Of a stretch of 64,000 bases of DNA, positions 45,568 to 53,309 are shown piece by piece. Both the position numbers and the translations under genes were made by a program. This DNA comes from Catellatospora methionotrophica (GTDB taxonomy: Bacteria; Actinomycetota; Actinomycetes; Mycobacteriales; Micromonosporaceae). The stretch spans positions 310,001-374,000 of the forward strand of contig NZ_JAAOTJ010000001.1 in NCBI RefSeq assembly GCF_011297335.1, in the 5' to 3' direction. The notes under the pieces are model-generated. The model worked only from the letters and a program-made list of their open reading frames with translations, did no database searches and was not told the DNA's origin. Numbering within the stretch: the first letter of the stretch is position 1; each line of letters opens with the position of its first letter.

Positions 45568-47082
45568 CTAGGGCTTCTTCTTGGGCTTGGGCTTCGGCTT
45601 GGGTTTGCCGTGCGGCTCGGCAGGGCCGACCGGCTCACGCTTCACGGGCTCGGTCGCGGCCGCCGGTGACGGCGCGGCGCTGAACACGTTGACGTTGCTC
45701 TGGCAGGCGGTGCCGTCGAGCACGAACCGCGCCGGAGCGGCGTTCGCCGTCTTCGCCGACCCGACCAGGCCGACGGTGACCGGCTTGCCCGCGACGAGGT
45801 CGACGGGGCCGGTCACGATGGTCTGCGGTCCGTCCTGCTGGACCGTCGCCGGCCGCTGGCCGCCGACCTTCCAGCCGTCGCCGACCGTGAAGGTCAGCCG
45901 CCACGGCCGGGGCCGGTCGCGGAAGCTGTTGACGGCCAGCGTCGCCGTATAGCCGGTGCCGGTGGCGTGGACCTGCAGGCTGACCTGGCAGCCGTCCGGC
46001 GGCACGGGCACCTGGGCGGCGCCCGCTTCCGCCACCGGTCCCCCGTTGACCACCAGCGCACCGGTAAGGACAGCGACGGCGACCGCACCGGCCGACAGGC
46101 CGACCCGGCGCTCGGCCGGCATGGTCCGCACCGAGGCGGCCAGCCGGGTGCGCAGTCCGGGAACCGGTTGGCGGTCGCGCCGGGTGAGTTCGGCCGGCAC
46201 GGCCAGCAGCCTGGTGCTCTCCTCCGCCGGGGCCGCCCCCGCCGCGCGGGATTCCGGCACGCTCCACCGGCCCAGCGCGGTGGCGATCCGCGCGGCGCTC
46301 GGCCGGTCGGCGGGGTCCTTCGCGAGGCAGCTCAGGCACAGTTCGACCACCTCCTGCGGCATGCCCGGCACCGGCGGCAGCTCCTGCGGCGGGGTGAACA
46401 CATGCTGGCGCAGCCGCCGGGTGGGTGTCGTGCGCTCCCAGGGCAGCCGCCCCGACAGGCAGCGGTACATGACCATGCCGAGGGAGTACACGTCGCTGGC
46501 GGCCGTCACGGCGCTGCGGCCGGTGACCCGCTCGGGCGCGACGTAGTCGACGGTCCCCACCAGTTCGTCGGATGCGCCGTCGTCGAAGCCGGTGAGCACG
46601 CAGATGCCGAAGTCGAGCACCTTCACCCCGTCCGCGGTCAGCATGATGTTGGCGGGGGTGACGTCGCGGTGCACGATGCCCCGCGCGTGGGCGGCGGCGA
46701 GGGCCGCCGCGACCTGCCCGGTGATCGACGCCACGTCCTGCCAGGACAGCCCGGACGGGGTGTCCCGCAGCGCCTGGCGCAGCGTGACGCCGTCGACCAG
46801 CTCCATCACGAGGTACGGCTGCTCGTGGCCGTCGAGCAGCTGCTGCCCGTAGTCGTAGACGCTGGTGATCCGTGGATGGGCCAGGCCCGCGACCGCCAGC
46901 GCCTCGGTGCGCAGCAGCTGGAGGTGGTGCGGCTCGGCGGCCAGGTGCGGCGAGAGCATCTTGACCGCGACCGTACGGTGCAGGACCTGGTCGTGGGCGC
47001 GCCACACCACCGCCATGCCGCCGGAGCCGATCCGCTCGACGAGGCGGTAGCGCTTGCCGAGGACCACAGGTTGCTCAGTCAC
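45568..47082 (-). CDS. Transmembrane Ser/Thr kinase with CBM2-like extracellular domain
   Basis: 504-aa eukaryotic-type (Hanks) kinase. Gly loop 'RIGSGGMAVVWRA', ATP lysine in 'VAVKML', catalytic 'HRDVTPANIML' (Thr in place of the usual Lys of HRDxKPxN), 'DFG' in 'KVLDFGICV' and 'VAPERV' are all present in the first 270 residues. One membrane helix ('VGLSAGAVAVAVLTGALVV', about 330–348) leads to an extracellular domain (about 360–465) bounded by two Cys ('DGCQVSLQVHATGTGY', 'VLDGTACQS') that looks like a CBM2-type cellulose-binding sandwich. A Lys-Pro tail ends the protein. It may sense polysaccharide or cell wall; that is inference. Confidence 0.88.
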   Translation of the reverse strand: MTEQPVVLGKRYRLVERIGSGGMAVVWRAHDQVLHRTVAVKMLSPHLAAEPHHLQLLRTEALAVAGLAHPRITSVYDYGQQLLDGHEQPYLVMELVDGVTLRQALRDTPSGLSWQDVASITGQVAAALAAAHARGIVHRDVTPANIMLTADGVKVLDFGICVLTGFDDGASDELVGTVDYVAPERVTGRSAVTAASDVYSLGMVMYRCLSGRLPWERTTPTRRLRQHVFTPPQELPPVPGMPQEVVELCLSCLAKDPADRPSAARIATALGRWSVPESRAAGAAPAEESTRLLAVPAELTRRDRQPVPGLRTRLAASVRTMPAERRVGLSAGAVAVAVLTGALVVNGGPVAEAGAAQVPVPPDGCQVSLQVHATGTGYTATLAVNSFRDRPRPWRLTFTVGDGWKVGGQRPATVQQDGPQTIVTGPVDLVAGKPVTVGLVGSAKTANAAPARFVLDGTACQSNVNVFSAAPSPAAATEPVKREPVGPAEPHGKPKPKPKPKKKP

Positions 47083-47134
47083 CCCCCTCGCTTACCCGGT
47101 TGATCGTGGGGTTAACGCCGATGGGAGGACACGG

Positions 47135-47166
47135 GCAGGGCCCGGGACAACCGTCCCGGGCCCTGC
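47135..47166. terminator. 14-bp perfect hairpin downstream of the GlsB-like gene
   Basis: GCAGGGCCCGGGAC (47135–47148) pairs exactly with 47153–47166 around AACC. It follows the leftward stop at 47184 by 17 bp and precedes the kinase gene start. Confidence 0.8.
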
Positions 47167-47183
47167 TGGTGACGTACGGCGGC

Positions 47184-47453
47184 TCAGACGACCGAGCGGC
47201 CGCGCACCCCGGCGATGAGCGCGACGCCCAGCGCGGCGAGGCCGATCTGGAACACCAGCTCGATCCAGTCGATGCCGTCGGTGACAGCCACACCGACCGC
47301 CTGGGCGATGGCGGTGCCGATGAGCGCGGCGACGATGCCGACGATGATGGTCAGCCAGATCGGCAGGTTCTGCCGGCCGGGCACGACCAGCCGGCCGAGA
47401 GCGCCGATGACGAGGCCGACGATGATGGCCGAGATGATTCCGGCGACGGTCAT
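47184..47453 (-). CDS. GlsB/YeaQ/YmgE-family small membrane protein
   Basis: 89-aa protein with three hydrophobic segments: 'GIISAIIVGLVIGALGRLVVPG', 'IWLTIIVGIVAALIGTAIAQAVGV' and 'ELVFQIGLAALGVALIAGV'. The glycine-zipper 'GLVIGALGRLVVPGRQ' near the N-terminus is the family signature. Such proteins are induced by stationary phase or general stress in many bacteria. ATG 47453 has GGAGAACAGGTC before it. It is transcribed alone and terminated by the hairpin at 47135–47166. Confidence 0.9.
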   Translation of the reverse strand: MTVAGIISAIIVGLVIGALGRLVVPGRQNLPIWLTIIVGIVAALIGTAIAQAVGVAVTDGIDWIELVFQIGLAALGVALIAGVRGRSVV

Positions 47454-47555
47454 GACCTGTTCTCCTTCTGCGCGTGGGACCTTGCTACAGCACTGGGGTG
47501 CCCGCTCGAGCCGCTCGGTAAACAACCTTCACCGGTATCCGCGCCCGGCTTCGGC

Positions 47556-48953
47556 TCAGAGGGTCGGCACGACGGGCTGGATGGTGCCGTCGGTGTTGAA
47601 GCGCAGCTGGTCGACGGTCACCTCGCGGTTCATGCCGTCTCCGGCCGGGATGGCGAACCGGTGGTAGGCGATGTGCCAGGTGTCGCTGTTCGGGGCCCTG
47701 ACCACGGAGTGGTGGCCCGGGCCCTTGACACCGAGGCTGAGGTTCTTGGACAGGATCGTGCCGCGATGGGTCCACGGCCCGAACGGCGAGGCGGCGGTGG
47801 CGTACTCGACGTGGTAGTTCTCCGAGCGGGTGTCGTCGACCGAGTAGGACAGGTAGTAGACGCCGTTGCGCTTGAACGTGAACGGGGCCTCCCGGAAGTT
47901 CGGCAGGCTGAACGTACGGACCTGGGCCGCGTCGAAGGAGATCATGTCGGCGTTGAGGCGCACCCCGTAGGCGTAGCCGTTGCCCCAGTACAGGTAGGAC
48001 ACGCCGTCGTCGTCGGTGAAGACGTGCGGGTCGATCATCTGGCCGCTGCGGAACCCGGCAGCCACCAGCGGCCGCCCGAGCGGGTCTGTGAACGGGCCGG
48101 TCGGGCTGGTCGAGGTCGCGACGCCGATGCTGGTGTCGGCGCAGAAGTAGAAGTAGTACCGGCCGTCGCGGTAGGCGATCGTCGGCGCCCAGGCCCGGCT
48201 GTCCGCCCAGCTGACCTGCGGCCCGAGGTCCAGGATCGTGCCGTGGTCGGTCCAGGTGACCAGGTCCGTCGACGAGAACGCCTTGAACCGCGCCGAGCTC
48301 CAGCCCGCGTAGCCGTCGGTGGTCGGGTAGACGTAGTAGCGGCCGTTGAGGTAGGCGATGTTCGGGTCGCCGTACAGGCCTTTGATGACCGGGCTGCGGC
48401 GGCCCGCGACCCATGGGGCCGTCACCTGGAACGAGCTGTCCGCGGCGAAGGTGCCCGCGTTGGTGGCCGGCGGGTCGATCCAGAGTTCACTGTCGCGGTG
48501 GCGCAGGTAGCGGCCGGGAAAGTTGGACGACTCCAGGCGCACCGAGCCGGAGGCCGACCCGTCGCGCACGCAGAAGGTGGCGTCCGCCAAGAACGTGGCG
48601 CTGCCGTTGTTGGCCTCCAGGCGTACGCGATAGTCCCGGTGGCGCAGCCACATGCCGTTGGCGGCCTGGAACGACACGCACCCGGCGCCGCCCGCCAGGC
48701 CGGGTGCGACGGTGAAGGTGGCGTCGCTCCTGGCCTGCGCGGAGCTGCCGGAACCCACCACGGCGACACTGCCGAGATAGTTGCTGTGCCGGAGATAGGA
48801 ACCGGGCAGGTTGACCGACTGCAGCGACCGCGCGCCGGTCGGGATCGTGGCCGCCGACGCGGGTTCACCGGCGGCCACGGTCAGCAGGGACGCGCCCAGG
48901 CACACGGCGAGCGCTCGGGAGACCGCCCGGCGTCGGTGGTGGAAGGTTGTCAC
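47556..48953 (-). CDS. Secreted AbfB–GH43 arabinan-type glycosidase (binding domain first)
   Basis: 465-aa extracellular enzyme. Signal peptide 1–34 (ends 'ASA'). An AbfB (CBM42-like) beta-trefoil spans about 38–178, recognised by repeated 'LPGSYLRHSNYLG', 'NGMWLRHRDYRVRLEAN' and 'FPGRYLRHRDSELWID' units. The GH43 propeller follows: 'GLYGDPNIAYLNGRYYVYPTTDG' (base Asp), 'GQMIDPHVFTDDDGVSYLYWGNG' (pKa-tuning Asp) and 'NFREAPFTFKRNGVYYLSYS' (acid Glu). It probably binds and cleaves arabinose-containing polymers. GTG 48953 begins with a twin-Arg-containing signal ('HHRRRAVSRAL'). It is 26 bp downstream of a second AbfB protein gene; the LacI-type operator is upstream of that one. Confidence 0.88.
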   Translation of the reverse strand: MTTFHHRRRAVSRALAVCLGASLLTVAAGEPASAATIPTGARSLQSVNLPGSYLRHSNYLGSVAVVGSGSSAQARSDATFTVAPGLAGGAGCVSFQAANGMWLRHRDYRVRLEANNGSATFLADATFCVRDGSASGSVRLESSNFPGRYLRHRDSELWIDPPATNAGTFAADSSFQVTAPWVAGRRSPVIKGLYGDPNIAYLNGRYYVYPTTDGYAGWSSARFKAFSSTDLVTWTDHGTILDLGPQVSWADSRAWAPTIAYRDGRYYFYFCADTSIGVATSTSPTGPFTDPLGRPLVAAGFRSGQMIDPHVFTDDDGVSYLYWGNGYAYGVRLNADMISFDAAQVRTFSLPNFREAPFTFKRNGVYYLSYSVDDTRSENYHVEYATAASPFGPWTHRGTILSKNLSLGVKGPGHHSVVRAPNSDTWHIAYHRFAIPAGDGMNREVTVDQLRFNTDGTIQPVVPTL

Positions 48954-48979
48954 GGAACCTCGCTCTCGGAAACGGCGGA

Positions 48980-50428
48980 TCAGCTGGTGACGAGTCGGAA
49001 CGTGGCGTCGGCGCGCTCGGTGGCGGTGGCCGCCGGGTCGAGGCGCAGCAGGTAGTTGTAGTGGCGGAGATAGCGGCTGGTGTTGTTGTAGGACTGGAAG
49101 GACACCGCGGAGGCGTCGGCCAGCCCGGCGACCTGCCGGAAGGTGGCGTCGGCGGCGAACTGCGCGGAGCCGTCGCCGCGTACCAGGGCGAAGTCGTAGT
49201 TGCTGTGCCGCAGGTAGTGGCCGGGGAAGTTCACCGACTCGAACGACACGTAGCCGGAGGCCGCGTTCGCCAGGCCAGGCACGAGCCGCCACTGCGAGTC
49301 GGCGAGCGGGCTGACGTTCGGGTCGATGCGCACGTCGAAGTTGGCGTGCCGGACGTAGCGGTCGGTGAAGTTGAACGACTGCAGCCGCCGGGCGGTGCCG
49401 CTGCCCCACTTGCCGCGCAGCCGGTCGTACTGTGCCTGGGTGATGCCGATGATGGAGCCGTGCCGCTTGTGGCTCGCGCCGAGCGCGTACTCCGAGGCCG
49501 CGCGAGTGCGGTAGGTGCCGGTGGCGGCCAGGTTGGTGGAGGTGAGCGGGAGGTAACCCCGGCCGGTGGCGTACTGGTCGACCCAGAGTCCCCACTCGTT
49601 GCGGTTGTTGTACTGGTGCATGATCGGGCCTTCGACCTGCGCGCCGGTCAGCCCGAGGTGGGCGATGTCGCCGAGCCTGGTCCAGCCGCTGAGCAGCTGG
49701 TTGCTGCCCTCGATCGAGATCTGCCCGTCGCCGGAGGCGCGGATGTAGCGGTAGCCGCCGACGCTGCCGGGAATCTCGATGAGCTGAGTGTCGATGATGC
49801 CCTGGCTGCCGGGCCGGTCGATGTAGGGCTGGGCGGTGGTGAAGGTGCGGAAGTCGGTGGTCCGGGAGTACCAGATGCGCGCCTTGTCGACACCGTTGCG
49901 CGGGGAGATGGTCGCCCAGTAGACGAGGTAGTTGCCCGCGGCGGGGTCCCAGATCGCCTCGGGCGCCCAGGCGCAGCCCGCCGAGGCGATGCTGCCCGCG
50001 ACGTTGACCAGGCGCGGCGCGGACCAGGTGACCAGGTCGGTGGACTCCCAGACGACCAGGGACGTGCTGCCCGCGTGCTGCGCGGCGTCCCAGCCCTTGC
50101 CGCTGGCGATGCGCAGGTCGGTGGCGAGCAGGAAGAACCTGTCCCCGTTCGGCGAGCGCACGAGGCTGGGGTCGCGTACGCCGAGTTCGCCGACGGTGGA
50201 GCGCAGCACCGGCTGGGAGTAGTTGAGGTCGGTCCAGTGCAGACCGTCGGTGCTGGCGGAGAAGTAGATCTGCTCGCCGCTGGCGCTCTCGCCGGTGAAG
50301 TGGGCCATGAGGTAGGCCGCGTAGGTCTCGGCGGCGACCGCGGGCTGCGGCAGCGCGGTGAGGCCGAGGGACAGCAGCAGGGTGGCGGCGAGTGCGCCGA
50401 GCCCGAACCGCCGTGGTCGGTGTGTCAT
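48980..50428 (-). CDS. Secreted GH43-like–AbfB protein (binding domain last)
   Basis: 482-aa extracellular enzyme, mirror of its neighbour. Signal peptide 1–33 (ends 'AVAA'). A five-bladed propeller domain spans about 34–330: 'LGVRDPSLVRSPNGDRFFLLATDLR' (candidate base Asp), 'GIIDTQLIEIPGSVGGYRYIRA' and 'AQVEGPIMHQYNNRNEWGLWVDQYA' (candidate acid Glu). The C-terminal AbfB trefoil (about 345–482) has 'FTDRYVRHANFDVRIDPN', 'FPGHYLRHSNYDFALVRGD' and 'YNNTSRYLRHYNYLLRLDP'. GAGGAG is 6 nt before ATG 50428. It is the first gene of the operon, with the downstream AbfB–GH43 gene 26 bp away. An arabinofuranosidase/arabinanase role is likely; exact linkage specificity is not readable. Confidence 0.87.
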   Translation of the reverse strand: MTHRPRRFGLGALAATLLLSLGLTALPQPAVAAETYAAYLMAHFTGESASGEQIYFSASTDGLHWTDLNYSQPVLRSTVGELGVRDPSLVRSPNGDRFFLLATDLRIASGKGWDAAQHAGSTSLVVWESTDLVTWSAPRLVNVAGSIASAGCAWAPEAIWDPAAGNYLVYWATISPRNGVDKARIWYSRTTDFRTFTTAQPYIDRPGSQGIIDTQLIEIPGSVGGYRYIRASGDGQISIEGSNQLLSGWTRLGDIAHLGLTGAQVEGPIMHQYNNRNEWGLWVDQYATGRGYLPLTSTNLAATGTYRTRAASEYALGASHKRHGSIIGITQAQYDRLRGKWGSGTARRLQSFNFTDRYVRHANFDVRIDPNVSPLADSQWRLVPGLANAASGYVSFESVNFPGHYLRHSNYDFALVRGDGSAQFAADATFRQVAGLADASAVSFQSYNNTSRYLRHYNYLLRLDPAATATERADATFRLVTS

Positions 50429-50639
50429 GCGTTGCTCCTCGGTACGTGGAGTGCGGGCCTGATGATCGGGTCCGGACTTCAGCGCACGGCAGGGCAGCGC
50501 ACGGCACGGACTGTTACCGGCCACACCTGCGCCTGCGCGCTCCGGCATCCGATGCCGATCCAGAGTCGAGCCGGTTGACTGCAGGTCCGGGCGCGGTGTT
50601 TCCCGTACCTCACGGGGAGGTCAGATCCGTGTTAAAAGA

Positions 50640-50655
50640 ATGTTAGCGATAACAT
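50640..50655 (-). promoter_or_regulatory. LacI-type operator upstream of the arabinan-enzyme operon
   Basis: ATGTTA-GCGA-TAACAT: 6-bp perfect arms of the LacI/GalR family kind seen at actinobacterial arabinose and arabinan genes. It lies 212 bp before the start at 50428 in an AT-rich island of the 273-bp intergenic region; the rest of that gap shows short direct repeats AGCGCACGGCA near 50480–50500. No LacI gene is in the window. Confidence 0.6.
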
Positions 50656-50701
50656 CGAGAGTGTCAAGAGTGTCGATGAATTGGCTCGAAACAATTTCGA
50701 C

Positions 50702-51157
50702 CTACGCGGGCGGCCGGCTGATGCCGGTCTCGTAGCAGATACGCCAGCCGTCGCTCTCGTCATAGAGCACGTAGTGCCAGAGCTGGGTGCGGCCGTCGGC
50801 GTAGCGCAGGTCGGCGTCGACGGAGTAGCTCGCGGGAGCCTCGGTGAGGTCCTGAATCACCACGTCGGTGATCGTGTAACTCTCGATGTCGGGCTCGTCG
50901 TGGTAGCGGCTCCACTGCTCCAGCGGATACTTCTCCTGCTCGCTCGCGCAGACCCACCGGTAGGCCGCGGGCAGGTCGCCGTCGCGCAACGCGTCGAGGT
51001 AGGCCGTGGCGGCCTCGGTCATGCCCGCCTTGGTGCGCGGGTCGGCCCACTGCCGGTAGAACACCCACGCCGGGGTGCCCACGCACAGCAGCAGAGCCAC
51101 GATGACCAGCATCGGGCCCAGGCCGCGTTCCTTCGACGCTGCGGAGTCGGCCACCAC
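50702..51157 (-). CDS. Small membrane-anchored protein (Mce-associated-like or NTF2-like)
   Basis: 151-aa protein. A short cytoplasmic start, one membrane helix ('LGPMLVIVALLLCVGTPAWVFY', about 12–33) and an external domain ('TEAATAYLDALRDGDLPAAYRWVC...QLWHYVLYDESDGWRICYETG') with an NTF2/cystatin-like pattern of alpha helix then four strands. Two Cys in the outer domain could pair. I do not recognise a named family with confidence. Its GTG start (51157 or 51154) and GAAGGG ribosome site lie inside the right arm of a 21-bp perfect inverted repeat, so expression may be translationally gated. Confidence 0.7.
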   Translation of the reverse strand: MVADSAASKERGLGPMLVIVALLLCVGTPAWVFYRQWADPRTKAGMTEAATAYLDALRDGDLPAAYRWVCASEQEKYPLEQWSRYHDEPDIESYTITDVVIQDLTEAPASYSVDADLRYADGRTQLWHYVLYDESDGWRICYETGISRPPA

Positions 51158-51202
51158 GTACCCTTCGATCGACCTGCGACTATCGAAGGGTACGTGGTGG
51201 CC
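51149..51202 (-). terminator. 21-bp perfect inverted repeat spanning the intergenic region and the start of the membrane-protein gene
   Basis: Arms 51149–51169 and 51182–51202 are exact complements with a 12-nt loop. It follows the ion-channel stop (51214) by 11 bp and its downstream arm contains the ribosome site and GTG start of the next gene (51157). It can act as terminator, attenuator or translation lock. Confidence 0.8.
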
Positions 51203-51213
51203 GCCACCCGAGA

Positions 51214-52149
51214 TCAGCCGCGAGCCGGCTCGCGGTCCGGGCGCGTGGACCCGCCGTCCCGGTCGGCCAGGTCCTGTTCCAGCTCGTCCAGGAGCCTTCG
51301 CAGATCACCTAGCCGCTGGTTGATCACGACCGGATCGGCGCGGACGGGCACGGTCTCAACAGCCTCGCTGGAGCCGGACGCTTCTTCCTGCTCCAGCCGC
51401 CGCGCCTCCTCCATCGAGTTGATGATGACGCCGACCAGGATGTTGACCAGCAGGTTCGCCGTGATGAGGACGTAGCTGATGTAGTAGACGAGCGTCCACG
51501 GCGAGATCGCGATGCCCTGCTCAATGAGGTCGGGCAGGTTCTCCAGGGAAAGCAGCACGAACAGGGTGAGCACGGCGCGGCCGATGGTGCCGTACTGCTC
51601 GGGCTGGTGCTCGGCGAAGATCAGCCATCCGCCCATGCCGTAGACGTACAGCGTGACGATCGCCAGGGCGAGGAAGCCGCCCACGCCCGGCAGGCTGCGC
51701 AGCAGGGCGGTGACGATGGTGCGCAGACCCGGCATGAAACGCATCAGGCGCACCACCCGCGCGATCCGGACGACCCGCAGGATCGCCGAGTCGCCGTGCA
51801 GGCCGGGGATGAACGCCGCAGCGACCACCGCCAGGTCGAAGACGTTCCAGCCGCTGCGGAAGAAGTCCTGCGGACGCCTGCCGTAGCTGAGCAGGCGCAC
51901 CGTGATCTCGGCGATGAACAGCGCCCGGAACAGCCACTCCAGCGCGTTCAGCCATGCCGACGACCGGAGGCTGGGATAGGTCTCCAGGCCGAGCAGCACC
52001 GCGTTGGCCGCGATGGCTCCCATGATGGTGATTTCGAAGCCACGCGACTGGGCGATCCTGGCACACCAGGCCGTGATCCCGAGCGGTGGCGGCGACGGCG
52101 GTGCGGCGACGATGTCGTCCTGCGGACCGCGTACGAGAACCTGGCTCAT
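51214..52149 (-). CDS. Voltage-gated-type ion channel (six-helix, NaChBac/Kv-like)
   Basis: 311-aa single-domain channel. S1–S3 are at about 38–115. S4 is 'ILRVVRIARVVRLMRFMPGLRTIV' with Arg every third residue (about 122–145). The pore between S5 and S6 is 'GRAVLTLFVLLSLENLPDLIEQG' (about 188–210), whose 'LSLEN' resembles the 'TLESW' filter of bacterial sodium channels more than the 'TVGYG' of potassium channels, but with Asn for Ser/Trp. S6 is 'YYISYVLITANLLVNILVGVIINSM'. A Glu-rich coiled coil ends the protein and would join four subunits. Ion selectivity is not certain. Confidence 0.85.
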   Translation of the reverse strand: MSQVLVRGPQDDIVAAPPSPPPLGITAWCARIAQSRGFEITIMGAIAANAVLLGLETYPSLRSSAWLNALEWLFRALFIAEITVRLLSYGRRPQDFFRSGWNVFDLAVVAAAFIPGLHGDSAILRVVRIARVVRLMRFMPGLRTIVTALLRSLPGVGGFLALAIVTLYVYGMGGWLIFAEHQPEQYGTIGRAVLTLFVLLSLENLPDLIEQGIAISPWTLVYYISYVLITANLLVNILVGVIINSMEEARRLEQEEASGSSEAVETVPVRADPVVINQRLGDLRRLLDELEQDLADRDGGSTRPDREPARG

Positions 52150-52318
52150 GCCCCGATCCGGGCCGTCGTCCGGTGGGCGTGTGTCTGAACCGGACGGACG
52201 GCCCGGTGAAGCGGAGGAAGCATGGGCAACACCCTAAGGGCAGCGGCTGCCGGTGACTTCGGCGGACACGCGCGACGGCACCGGTGAGTGATCTTTCACC
52301 CACCTGCGTGGACTTCCC

Positions 52319-53278
52319 TCACCCGAACGTGAACGCGTACGCCCGCGCACCCGGCGCGCCGAAAGTGATCCGCAGGCTCCGCTCGCCGACCGTGCCGCGC
52401 TCGCGCAGCAGCTGGTACAGCCGTCCCTGCTGGAGCAGTCCCTCGCCGTTCGCGTCGACGTCGCCGCCGTGCGAGTCGCCGGGTGGCGCGCCGTCGACCA
52501 GCACGCGGAACGGGATGGGGCCGCCGTCGCCCGGGGACATGACCAGGTGCGCGTCACGGGCGTGGAACCGGCAGGCGATGCTGCCGCCAGCCGCGTCCAG
52601 CAGCACGTTCTCCCGCTCGGCCGTCCACGGCCCGGCCAGCGCCCAGTGGTTCGGCCGCAGGTCGGCGGGCACGTCGTAGTCGCGGCGCTCGTCGTACGCG
52701 ATGCCGCCGGCGGAGGCGAAGTTCTCGCCGCGCGCGTAGCCGAGGTAGGTCTCCGGCGAGCGCAGCTGCTGCCAGTCGGCCTCCGCCTCCACGCCGCGCC
52801 CTTCGACGAGCGGGGAGACGAGCTCGCGCCGCACCCCGAGCATCCGCTGGATGACCTGCTCCGACCGGTCGTAGCGGCCCTCGCCGAAGTGCTCGTCGCG
52901 GACCACCCCGGCGTCGTCGACGAAGTACAGGGCGGGCCAGTAGTGGTTGTCGAACGCGCGCCATACGGCGTAGTCGTTGTCGATCGCGACCGGGTAGTCG
53001 ATCCGGCGTGCGGCGACCGCCTGCCGGACCCGGTCGACGTCGCGTTCGAAGGTGAACTCCGGGGTGTGCACGCCGATCACGATCAGGCCGTCGTCGCGGT
53101 AGGCCTGCGACCAGGCGCGCACGTAAGGCACCGTACGCAGCCAGTTGATGCACGTCAGCGTCCAGAAGTCGACCAGGACGGCCTTGCCGCGCAGCTCGGG
53201 CGGGCCGAGTGGCTCGGTGTTGAGCCACGCGGCCGCCCCGCCGAACGCGGGCAGGCGCACCCGCTCGAAGGCTGTCAT
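52319..53278 (-). CDS. Redoxin/thioredoxin-like protein (DipZ C-terminal type) with CxxW
   Basis: 319-aa protein. A thioredoxin-fold domain (about 10–145) contains 'VLVDFWTLTCINWLRTVPYVRAW': the first Cys is kept but the resolving Cys of CxxC is Trp, as in many actinobacterial relatives. 'DGLIVIGVHTPEFTFERDVDRV' is typical of the DipZ-like redoxin. The C-terminal half (about 190–319) is the beta-rich DipZ extension ('YFVDDAGVVRDEHFGEG' then 'ERSLRITFGAPGARAYAFTFG'). It is probably a single-Cys thiol oxidoreductase or peroxidase-like protein. ATG 53278 is preferred over an upstream TTG. It follows the ribosomal-protection gene by 31 bp on the same strand. Confidence 0.82.
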   Translation of the reverse strand: MTAFERVRLPAFGGAAAWLNTEPLGPPELRGKAVLVDFWTLTCINWLRTVPYVRAWSQAYRDDGLIVIGVHTPEFTFERDVDRVRQAVAARRIDYPVAIDNDYAVWRAFDNHYWPALYFVDDAGVVRDEHFGEGRYDRSEQVIQRMLGVRRELVSPLVEGRGVEAEADWQQLRSPETYLGYARGENFASAGGIAYDERRDYDVPADLRPNHWALAGPWTAERENVLLDAAGGSIACRFHARDAHLVMSPGDGGPIPFRVLVDGAPPGDSHGGDVDANGEGLLQQGRLYQLLRERGTVGERSLRITFGAPGARAYAFTFG

Positions 53279-53309
53279 CAGTGCGGCGACCGTATCCGAG
53301 ACCGACCAG

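Noticed and set aside
47556-50507. A 983-codon minus-strand frame across both AbfB genes, suggesting one fused enzyme
   Set aside because: Its first half is a shadow of the 48980–50428 gene. Both genes have signal peptides and ribosome sites.
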